DNA of 5,875 bases from Gemmatimonadota bacterium (GCA_030641505.1 DAOWHI010000215.1:1-5875), one strand, 5' to 3'. Counted from the first letter of the stretch, positions 1-5,031 are shown. Notes: generated by a model not told the origin, from the letters alone. Made by a program: numbers and translations.

Positions 1-420
1 GGCGGCAAGCTTCGATTTCGCATGCCGAGAGTAGGGCTTCGCAGGCGTGTGTTCCGTAATTTCGTGATTGCTCACTACGCCGTACACGGTCGTGGTACTC
101 GCAAAAACGAGCCGGGTGACGCCGGCCTGCACAGCCGCGTGAGCAACGTTGGCGACGCCTGTCACGTTGGTCTCTGTCGGAGAGGGGTCGCCTTGCGACG
201 GCTTGGCGAGGTGAAAAACTAACTGGCAATCTGCGACGGTGCGCTCGACGTCATCTCGGTTTCGAATGTCCCCGCGCGCGATTTCTACTCCTAGGGTCTC
301 AAGGGAACTTGCATCGCTAGCCGGGCGAACCAGCGCTCTAACATGGAACGATTCGTCAATTAGGCGTTGAACCAGCGCGGAACCGATGAACCCCGTAGCC
401 CCGGTTACGAGGGCCTTCAA
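1..420 (-). CDS. NAD-dependent epimerase/dehydratase (extended SDR), N-terminal 140 residues
   Basis: The reverse strand from 420 to the window edge encodes 140 residues without a stop; the C-terminal half lies outside. The product begins LKALVTGATGFIGS, the Rossmann dinucleotide-binding GxxGxxG motif at residues 7-13. Further family landmarks are an acidic GD at 50-51, HLA at 70-72, N85 and the STTTVYG strand at 108-114. Such enzymes epimerise, dehydrate or reduce nucleotide sugars (or act on related substrates) in the cytoplasm with bound NAD(P). The start is TTG: it overlaps the TGA stop of the glycosyltransferase gene (TTGA), puts the first beta-strand at the usual place, and no ATG or GTG fits better. 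The YxxxK motif reads HAKSK at 133-137, so the catalytic Tyr position holds His; Y130 lies three residues earlier. The neighbouring glycosyltransferase suggests a sugar substrate, but the substrate cannot be named. Family assignment is firm; activity is uncertain. Confidence 0.9.
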   Translation of the reverse strand, partial: MKALVTGATGFIGSALVQRLIDESFHVRALVRPASDASSLETLGVEIARGDIRNRDDVERTVADCQLVFHLAKPSQGDPSPTETNVTGVANVAHAAVQAGVTRLVFASTTTVYGVVSNHEITEHTPAKPYSRHAKSKLAA

Positions 421-1376
421 ATCACGTCGTTGCGGGAGAGCGCTCCCGCCTTGATCTCTCGGTCGTGCACGGTCATGTGTCGATCGATGTCCGATTCAAA
501 CGAGAGTATTTGTTGCCGCGCAGTTCCCATACCGGCGGCGTAACCAACAACTTCTCCCGCAGCGTGCGCGAACAGTCCAGCGACCAGCGCGGGTAGTATG
601 CGTGGCAGCAACTGGTACTCTCGATCGCAGCGGCGTATCCAAGGAAGTATCAACCGTAGATGGATCAACGGAATCAGCGGCGAGCCAAATATGTACAGGG
701 CACGTCGTACGGGTGACCACTTCTCTCTTGAAGCCCGGCTTGCGCCATAGGCGCGCCCAACCCAAAAACGGAATCGAAGAAAGGAGTCTGCGAGCGAGAC
801 GTTGAAGTGCAGAACCTTGGCATCTGGCTCCAAGAACAGATCGTAACCTTTCGACTTCAGGTCCCGAGGTAACGCCCCATCCCGTTCCAGCATCGTCGCC
901 AACTCGGGGCCGTAATCGATGAGAAGTGGATGCTTGTAGACGCTGCTGGTCGCCGGCAAGATGTCGATGACACCATTTTCGACCGGGAAAATCCACCGTC
1001 CGTGGCCCATAAAGAAGTGCGACCAGCTGATCATGCTGTCGGGATTGGCGTTCAGCTCGGCTGGCCCCACCCCAGCCCACGCCGACTCATGTGCCGCGAT
1101 AAGCTTCTCCGCCCAGTCATGGTTGGGATAGCTGTGGTTGCCAACAAATCCGACCAAAGGCGCGCTCGCCTGACGCACACCTTCCGCCATCGCCTGTGCT
1201 CGCGAGTCGATTCGACCCGCGTCCACCACCTGCACTCGGCAGAAATCGTCGGCGAGAGTCTCATCGAGAGTGAGGACCCTCGGATTCGACGTCACGAACA
1301 GCACCTCGAGTTTGTCTTTCACCGTCTGCCGGCGGAGGTGTTCGATCGTACGCGGTAGTTCGCCACCCTCTGGCAC
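417..1376 (-). CDS. Glycosyltransferase family 2-like protein with hydrophobic C-terminal region
   Basis: This is a probable membrane-associated glycosyltransferase of GT-A type that would transfer a sugar from an activated donor to a lipid or polysaccharide acceptor. Numbering is from the GTG at 1376. A GT2-like opening (ELPRTIEHLRRQT, 6-18) is followed by a beta-strand EVLFVTSN (24-31), then APLVGFVGNHSYP (72-84) where the metal-binding acidic motif normally sits, and an acceptor-side region near LPATSSVYK (140-148). Hydrophobic segments lie at about 226-247 and 260-283. The GTG start removes the expected first beta-strand: the open frame continues upstream to 1418 and encodes PALSVLLYV just before this start. 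The only start-like codon there is a CTG overlapping the upstream stop (CTGA), giving 333 residues. The 3' end overlaps the epimerase start by 4 bases, so the two are probably translationally coupled. Donor and acceptor are unknown, and the usual acidic residues are not evident at the DxD position. Confidence 0.8.
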   Translation of the reverse strand: MPEGGELPRTIEHLRRQTVKDKLEVLFVTSNPRVLTLDETLADDFCRVQVVDAGRIDSRAQAMAEGVRQASAPLVGFVGNHSYPNHDWAEKLIAAHESAWAGVGPAELNANPDSMISWSHFFMGHGRWIFPVENGVIDILPATSSVYKHPLLIDYGPELATMLERDGALPRDLKSKGYDLFLEPDAKVLHFNVSLADSFLRFRFWVGRAYGASRASREKWSPVRRALYIFGSPLIPLIHLRLILPWIRRCDREYQLLPRILPALVAGLFAHAAGEVVGYAAGMGTARQQILSFESDIDRHMTVHDREIKAGALSRNDVI

Positions 1377-1414
1377 GTAGAGGAGGACGGATAACGCAGG
1401 AACTCTCGTGGGAC

Positions 1415-1810
1415 TCAGCCTGACAACTGCAAGCGCTCTCTAAACGGTGTCCAGAGCGTCAAGACGTTGAGCCCAAACAGAATCGTTGCACCCATCCCGA
1501 TCGGAGCGATGTCCGGCCGGCTGGCGAGGAACAAGCTCCGCGACATGAGCGCCGATAAGAGCATCAGCAACACGCTGCCGACCAGCGCGGTGGCGACAAA
1601 CGGGCGGCTGAGCGCCGGCCGGGAGAACTGAACGCCCCACAGCGCGAGCAGCGAAGCGGTCGCCGGAATAAAGAAGATGAACCAACCGATTATGGCCGCG
1701 GTGTCGACCTCTTCATGCAACACGCCGAGCAGCTTCCCGACCGGTATCAAAACCAGCACCGTCACCGCCATCGCGTTCGCGACGATCAGCAATACTCGCA
1801 GCTGTTTCAT
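1415..1810 (-). CDS. Four-helix integral membrane protein, second tandem copy
   Basis: Unrecognised membrane protein of 131 residues, the downstream member of a tandem paralogous pair. It starts at the ATG at 1810, which overlaps the TGA of the preceding copy (TGATG), so translation is likely coupled; no strong Shine-Dalgarno is visible. A longer in-frame reading upstream is only the antisense-free extension through the first copy in another frame and lacks protein-like character. Four hydrophobic segments lie at about 5-23, 41-58, 70-91 and 101-120. Shared signatures with the first copy are the MKQLR start, GKL at 25-27, ALWGVQFS at 56-63, RPFVATA at 69-75, RPDxAPIG near 98-105 and LFGLNVLxLWTPFR at 111-124. 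The RPD-APIG loop between helices 3 and 4 is the best conserved and may be functional. No nucleotide-binding or enzymatic motif is seen. The stop codon overlaps a possible CTG start of the glycosyltransferase. Confidence 0.82.
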   Translation of the reverse strand: MKQLRVLLIVANAMAVTVLVLIPVGKLLGVLHEEVDTAAIIGWFIFFIPATASLLALWGVQFSRPALSRPFVATALVGSVLLMLLSALMSRSLFLASRPDIAPIGMGATILFGLNVLTLWTPFRERLQLSG

Positions 1811-2205
1811 CAACTTGTCCGCGCCTTGCGCGTCCTGAACGGGGTCCAGAGCACCAGGACGTTCAGCCCAAATAGGATCGTCATTACGATCCCGATCGGA
1901 GCGACGTCCGGCCGACCGGCCAGATAGAGACTCCGCGCGAAGATGGCCGATACAATCGTCAACACGGTGCTGCCGATAACCGCAGTGGCAACGAACGGCC
2001 GGACCAGCCTCGCATGCGAGAACTGGACTCCCCAAAGCGCGGAAAGAGACGCCAGCCCCACAACCGTGTAGAGCAACCACCCGATGAAAGCCGTGTCAGT
2101 GAATCCCCGCTCGAGCGCACCGACCAACTTCCCCGCCGGTACCATGAGCAATAGGATCACCAGCGCCGCATTACCAACGATGAGCAATAACCGAAGTTGT
2201 TTCAT
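1810..2205 (-). CDS. Four-helix integral membrane protein, first tandem copy
   Basis: Unrecognised membrane protein of 131 residues, same length as the following gene and about 57% identical to it by ungapped hand alignment (75 of 131). It has four hydrophobic segments at about 5-23, 41-59, 70-90 and 101-120, and a short basic C-terminus (RTRKARTS). The ATG at 2205 is preceded by AAGGAG with a 5-nt spacer, a good ribosome binding site, and the gene begins 21 nt after the cyclase stop. Together with the coupled second copy this suggests that both subunits are made in similar amounts and may form a heteromeric membrane complex. Its place directly after a membrane-anchored nucleotide cyclase hints at a role in sensing or as an output of the cyclase, but it carries no cyclic-nucleotide-binding domain. 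Function is unknown; that it is a real gene is well supported by conservation between the copies. Confidence 0.85.
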   Translation of the reverse strand: MKQLRLLLIVGNAALVILLLMVPAGKLVGALERGFTDTAFIGWLLYTVVGLASLSALWGVQFSHARLVRPFVATAVIGSTVLTIVSAIFARSLYLAGRPDVAPIGIVMTILFGLNVLVLWTPFRTRKARTS

Positions 2206-2210
2206 CGCGG

Positions 2211-2216
2211 CTCCTT
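2211..2216 (-). promoter_or_regulatory. Ribosome binding site of the first four-helix membrane protein
   Basis: The minus strand reads AAGGAG, 5 nt before the ATG at 2205, inside the 21-nt gap after the cyclase stop. It is the only clear Shine-Dalgarno in the left operon and fixes the start of this gene. Confidence 0.7.
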
Positions 2217-2226
2217 GTTCGCGTAG

Positions 2227-3423
2227 CTAAGGGCGCTGGCCAGGGGGACGGCGTCGGTCCGCGCGTGGGACCTCCCCCCGGGGCTGCCTGTCGTCATCGA
2301 CCCGGGGCGGTTGGGCGTCCGGGCCGAACTGGGGAGCGGGTGGTGGTGGCGCAGCAACTTCGGCGTCTTCGTCCGCTGCCGACTCTTCAGTGTCTTCGCC
2401 CGCTGCCTCAATCGCTGCGGCTACGCTATCCATGATTCCAGCGGCGGCCAGCGAGTCAAAGACAACGCCGGGCGCTCCCATCTCTTGCAGCCCCTCGAGC
2501 ATCCCGCGAAGCGCTTCCATCTCTTCGGCTAACCCCGGTGCCGCAGGAAGACCCGCGTCTTCCTGCTCGTTTTGCTGCCGCTGGAGCTCCTCCAACCGTT
2601 GGCGCTGGGTCTCGATTACCTGCTGCTGAGCCTCATCTGCTTGTTGCATTTCCTGGAGCTTGCCGACCGCTTCGAACAACTGACCCGTGATCGCCTCGGG
2701 CGTCGAGCTCTCCGGCGGTGGCGGCTGCTCTTCCTCGCCGCCGCGCATCAAGAACACGGTAACACCCACCGCGGCGGCCACCGTCACCACCGGCTTCAGG
2801 TACGGCACGTTCCACCGCCGGTGTGAATCCCCGCGCGATCGACCGATCGAGAAGCGACCTGGATCGATCCCCATCGCCGACGTCCGCGAGCCCAAACCCT
2901 CACCGACCTGGACGCCATAGATCGTCATCGGATCCAACGCGCCCTTGAGCTCCTGCTCACCCAGATCCTTGAACTCGAACTCCGGCCGTTGCCGGATCTG
3001 ACGCCACACGTCCTCGCTTATAACGACTTGTCCAGCGCCAGCGGCCTCTTGGAGCCGCGCGCCGATGTTGACGCCGTCACCGTACAGATCGCCATCCGGC
3101 ATTTGCGCCACGTCGCCGACGTGGATCCCAACCCGCAAGCTGTGACCGTCGCCGGGCGGACTCTCGGCGGTGCGCTTGGTGTACTCTTTCTGAAGATCGA
3201 TGCCCGCGCGAACCGCGGATTGGGTGCTCGGGAACTCGGCCAGCACCCCGTCACCCAGGAACTTCACGACTCGCCCGTCGTGTTTTTCGACCGATTCCTT
3301 GACGACGGATTGGAAGATCTCGACCAGCCGAATCGCCTCGGCCTCGTCAACGGCCGAAAGCCGACTATAGTCGACGATATCGGCAAACCAAACGGCGGCG
3401 AGGCGGTGCTGAGGCCCATTCAT
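2227..3423 (-). CDS. Class III adenylate/guanylate cyclase, membrane-anchored, with coiled-coil C-terminal region
   Basis: Class III nucleotide cyclase (398 residues) that would convert ATP, or less likely GTP, to the cyclic 3',5' monophosphate. The catalytic domain is N-terminal (about 8-175) and has the full set of key residues: metal aspartates D15 (FADIVDYS) and D58 (KFLGDG), substrate-selecting K54 and D116 (YGDGVN), and transition-state N119 and R123 (NIGAR). The Lys/Asp pair favours ATP. A basic stretch (RSRGDSHRRW, 195-204) precedes one membrane segment at about 211-226, followed by acidic residues, so the C-terminal part is probably outside the cytoplasm. That part has PPPP, a Gln/Glu-rich coiled coil at about 248-288, an Ala/Gly/Met/Glu-rich stretch, and an acidic, then Pro-rich, then basic tail. 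Related N-terminal cyclases often carry TPR repeats there; none are visible here. Class III cyclases act as dimers, and the coiled coil may help. First gene of the left operon; no strong ribosome binding site precedes its ATG. Confidence 0.93.
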   Translation of the reverse strand: MNGPQHRLAAVWFADIVDYSRLSAVDEAEAIRLVEIFQSVVKESVEKHDGRVVKFLGDGVLAEFPSTQSAVRAGIDLQKEYTKRTAESPPGDGHSLRVGIHVGDVAQMPDGDLYGDGVNIGARLQEAAGAGQVVISEDVWRQIRQRPEFEFKDLGEQELKGALDPMTIYGVQVGEGLGSRTSAMGIDPGRFSIGRSRGDSHRRWNVPYLKPVVTVAAAVGVTVFLMRGGEEEQPPPPESSTPEAITGQLFEAVGKLQEMQQADEAQQQVIETQRQRLEELQRQQNEQEDAGLPAAPGLAEEMEALRGMLEGLQEMGAPGVVFDSLAAAGIMDSVAAAIEAAGEDTEESAADEDAEVAAPPPPAPQFGPDAQPPRVDDDRQPRGEVPRADRRRPPGQRP

Positions 3424-3450
3424 AACGCTGATTGAGAATAATGATCGCGG

Positions 3451-3464
3451 GGGGACAGCGCCCC
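3451..3464. other. Small inverted repeat in the cyclase leader region
   Basis: GGGG and CCCC flank a 6-nt loop (ACAGCG on the plus strand), starting 27 bp upstream of the cyclase ATG. It could form a 4-bp hairpin in the leader of the left operon or be a chance product of GC-rich sequence. There is no T-run to make it a terminator. Confidence 0.25.
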
Positions 3465-3506
3465 TGCCTAGCGAGATCCAAGTTCGTTTCCTTTATTGAT
3501 GGTCGT

Positions 3507-3536
3507 TTGACAGATCTCTGCTTGATCGGGTATAGT
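3507..3536 (+). promoter_or_regulatory. Sigma70-type promoter for the serine protease gene
   Basis: The plus strand has TTGACA (perfect -35 consensus) at 3507-3512 and TATAGT (5 of 6 to the -10 consensus) at 3531-3536, separated by 18 bp. Transcription would begin near 3543, giving a leader of about 38 nt before the ATG at 3581. The region is distinctly more AT-rich than its surroundings. Within the 157-bp divergent gap (3424-3580) no equally good promoter was found on the minus strand, and no CRP-like palindrome (TGTGA-N6-TCACA) is present. Confidence 0.72.
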
Positions 3537-3565
3537 CATAGATTGTCATTTTTGCCTCCCAGGCC

Positions 3566-3574
3566 GAGGAGGAG
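3566..3574 (+). promoter_or_regulatory. Strong ribosome binding site of the serine protease
   Basis: GAGGAGGAG lies 6 nt before the ATG at 3581 and matches the anti-Shine-Dalgarno strongly, so this start is secure. The CCTCC at 3555-3559 could pair with GGAGG inside this site. Confidence 0.75.
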
Positions 3575-3580
3575 CCTTCC

Positions 3581-4660
3581 ATGCGGGTCCGTTCACCGAG
3601 CTTTTTCGTTTTCTTCTCGCTTATCGTAGCGGCTTGCGCCGAGGGCGACGGCCCGACCGCTCCGAACGCGCCCGAACTCCTCTCGCGCGGCGCACTAGCC
3701 CCAGCCGCGGCGGTCCAGTTGCGTCACCAGGAGGACCTCATGCAGGTCCCGGGTGTGGTAGGGGTAGGCCTCGGGGCGACCGAGAGCGGACGACCAGCCA
3801 TCGTTGTCCTCGCCGAACATGGCGCGGTAGCGGGTTTCCCGGCGTCGCTCGGCGGGGTAGCAGTGCGAGTCATGGTGACCGGGGAGATCTGGGCGCTGCA
3901 ACAAGAACCGCGCAAGAAGTGCGAAACGCCACCTTGCGGAGGCCCCGGTGGTGGCGGAGAAGGCGGTGGCGGTGGGGGCGATCTTGATCCGACCGCCCGG
4001 CTCCCGCGCCCGGTTCCGATCGGAGTATCGACCGGACATCCCGCTATTACTGCCGGTACGATCGGCGCTCGCGTCAAGAACGGCGGGAAGGTCTACGCGC
4101 TGAGCAACAACCACGTCTATGCCGCCTCGAACGCTGCCAATCCTGGAGACAACGTTTTGCAGCCCGGAACGTTTGACGGCGGTGTTAACCCGGCCGATGC
4201 GATCGGCACATTAGCCGATTACCAGGTGATCGATTTCAGCGGGGGTAATAACACGATCGACGCGGCGATCGCCCTGACGTCGACAGGGAACCTCGGAATA
4301 TCGACGCCCTCCGGCGGCTACGGCACGCCGCGTTCCGCGACCATGGCTCCGAGTGTCAACCTCAGGGTCATGAAGTACGGCCGCACGACGACCCAGACCA
4401 AGGGACGAATCCAGGTGATCAACGCCACCGTCAACGTGAACTACGGAAGCCCCGGCGTGGCGCGGTTCGTCAACCAGATCGTGATCGGCGGTGGTGGGTT
4501 CAGCGCGGGCGGTGACTCAGGGTCGTTGATCGTCGTCGAGAAGGGGCAGGACGCGAGAAAAGCCGTCGGCCTCCTGTACGCCGGTAGCAGCTCCGCTACG
4601 ATCGCCAACCCGATCGGTCCGGTCCTCGCTCGCTTCGGTGTAACGATCGACGGGAATTAA
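3581..4660 (+). CDS. Lipoprotein trypsin-like serine protease (NAL1-like, chymotrypsin fold)
   Basis: Secreted, lipid-anchored serine endopeptidase of 359 residues. The N-terminus is a lipoprotein signal (basic start, hydrophobic 8-18, lipobox VAAC with C19); alanine after the cysteine suggests the outer membrane. A module at about 45-107 (PGVVGVGLG at 57-65, TGEIWAL at 100-106) resembles a pro-domain. A linker follows with C114 and C119 and a very Gly-rich stretch (120-133). The protease domain (about 140-359) shows His178 in LSNNHV, Asp227 in NTIDAAIAL and Ser313 in AGGDSGSLIV, with LQPGTFDGG, AIGTLADY, RTTTQTKG and AGSSSATIANPI signatures. From memory these match bacterial proteins related to the plant trypsin-like protein NAL1; substrates of the bacterial ones are not known to me. 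The triad is complete, so it is probably active. It is driven by its own promoter and is followed after 22 nt by a small protein sharing the N-terminal module. Confidence 0.92.
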   Translation: MRVRSPSFFVFFSLIVAACAEGDGPTAPNAPELLSRGALAPAAAVQLRHQEDLMQVPGVVGVGLGATESGRPAIVVLAEHGAVAGFPASLGGVAVRVMVTGEIWALQQEPRKKCETPPCGGPGGGGEGGGGGGDLDPTARLPRPVPIGVSTGHPAITAGTIGARVKNGGKVYALSNNHVYAASNAANPGDNVLQPGTFDGGVNPADAIGTLADYQVIDFSGGNNTIDAAIALTSTGNLGISTPSGGYGTPRSATMAPSVNLRVMKYGRTTTQTKGRIQVINATVNVNYGSPGVARFVNQIVIGGGGFSAGGDSGSLIVVEKGQDARKAVGLLYAGSSSATIANPIGPVLARFGVTIDGN

Positions 4661-4682
4661 CGCGCAGCACACATTTCTTCTC

Positions 4683-4988
4683 TTGCTCACCGGGTTCACG
4701 CTCGCGTGCGCCGGGAGTAAAACCCGGGTCGACGGTGCAGACGGAGAGGCGATCGGGATGACCGAGCCTGGCATCGAACAGGCGAACCGAACCTTGACCG
4801 ACAGCGTAATCGACCTGCCGGGTGTGAGCGGCGTCGGGATTGGCGAGTGCGAGGGTGGTGAGCCGTGCCTCGTCGTGATGGTCGCGGAAAAGACGGACGA
4901 GCTGTTGAAGCTGATCCCCTCGTCCGTCGATGGTTTTCCCGTCGTCGTGGAAGAGACCGGCGCGTTCCGCGCCCTGGAAGACGAGTAG
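4683..4988 (+). CDS. Small stand-alone protein homologous to the protease N-terminal module, probable lipoprotein
   Basis: Up to 101 residues from TTG at 4683. Residues 40-98 match the N-terminal module of the upstream protease: LPGVSGVGIG (45-54) against VPGVVGVGLG, GEPCLVVMVAE (59-69) against GRPAIVVLAE, then Pro, Gly, Val-x-Val and ETGAFRAL (91-98) against VTGEIWAL. Nothing of the protease domain follows, so it is a module without an enzyme. Its start is unsettled. The TTG gives LLTGFTLACAGS, an incomplete lipoprotein signal; the open frame continues upstream and adds FLL before it, but the only earlier start-like codon is ATT at 4656, overlapping the protease stop. The ATG at 4758 has a good Shine-Dalgarno and would give a 76-residue cytoplasmic form. 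C56 and C62 could form a disulphide, which fits an extracytoplasmic product. Likely roles are inhibitor, folding helper or partner of the protease; this is inference from the shared module and adjacency. Confidence 0.75.
   Translation: MLTGFTLACAGSKTRVDGADGEAIGMTEPGIEQANRTLTDSVIDLPGVSGVGIGECEGGEPCLVVMVAEKTDELLKLIPSSVDGFPVVVEETGAFRALEDE
4743..4749 (+). promoter_or_regulatory. Internal ribosome binding site candidate for the short form of the small protein
   Basis: GGAGAGG lies 8 nt before the ATG at 4758, inside the same frame as the longer open frame. It is better than anything before the TTG at 4683, where no Shine-Dalgarno is visible. It either marks the true start or permits a second, signal-less product. 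Confidence 0.45.
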
Positions 4989-4994
4989 GACGCA

Positions 4995-5008
4995 GCCGGG
5001 AAACCGGC
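4995..5008 (+). other. Intergenic GNRA-capped hairpin
   Basis: GCCGG and CCGGC form a perfect 5-bp GC-rich stem closed by a GAAA tetraloop, 6 nt after the stop of the small protein and 12 nt before the SDR ribosome binding site. No T-run follows, so it is not a classical terminator. It may stabilise the upstream mRNA end or weakly separate expression of the two genes. Confidence 0.45.
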
Positions 5009-5020
5009 ACCCATCCATTC

Positions 5021-5026
5021 AGGAGG
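5021..5026 (+). promoter_or_regulatory. Ribosome binding site of the SDR gene
   Basis: AGGAGG, a perfect Shine-Dalgarno core, sits 5 nt before the ATG at 5032 and fixes the SDR start. Confidence 0.75.
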
Positions 5027-5031
5027 CATAG

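Larger units (their letters stand above)
1415..2205 (-). repeat. Tandem gene duplication (two 396-bp paralogous genes)
   Basis: The two consecutive genes are both exactly 396 bp and meet at TGATG. Their proteins align almost end to end without gaps, at about 57% identity by hand count, with only the residue 31-40 loop and the last eight residues clearly divergent. Third codon positions have drifted, so the duplication is old and both copies appear maintained by selection. Confidence 0.85.

Noticed and set aside
22..222. A 66-codon open frame on the plus strand.
   Set aside because: It is antisense to the epimerase Rossmann domain and Arg-rich.
930..1358. A 142-codon open frame on the plus strand.
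   Set aside because: It is antisense to the glycosyltransferase, and its composition (rich in Arg and His) is typical of a GC-rich shadow frame.
1811..2080. The N-terminal extension of the second membrane protein to 221 residues.
   Set aside because: It runs through the first copy in another frame. The internal ATG at 1810 gives a protein matching the first copy from residue 1, so the extension is an artefact.
1415..3423. A Pycsar-like or CBASS-like antiphage system (cyclase followed by membrane effector).
   Set aside because: The membrane proteins are only four helices with no cyclic-nucleotide-binding domain, the cyclase keeps the Lys/Asp pair typical of ATP use, and neighbours are sugar genes rather than defence genes.
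2989..3435. A 148-codon open frame on the plus strand.
   Set aside because: It lies wholly antisense to the catalytic domain of the cyclase, whose motifs are intact; it has no ribosome binding site or domain of its own.
3424..3580. A CRP/cAMP receptor site in the divergent region, which would have linked the cyclase to the protease.
   Set aside because: No TGTGA-N6-TCACA-like palindrome can be found on either strand.
4517..5029. A 170-codon open frame on the minus strand over the protease end and the small protein.
   Set aside because: The plus strand there encodes conserved protease motifs (GDSGS) and the shared module; the minus frame is low-complexity Ser/Arg/Pro and has no start signal.
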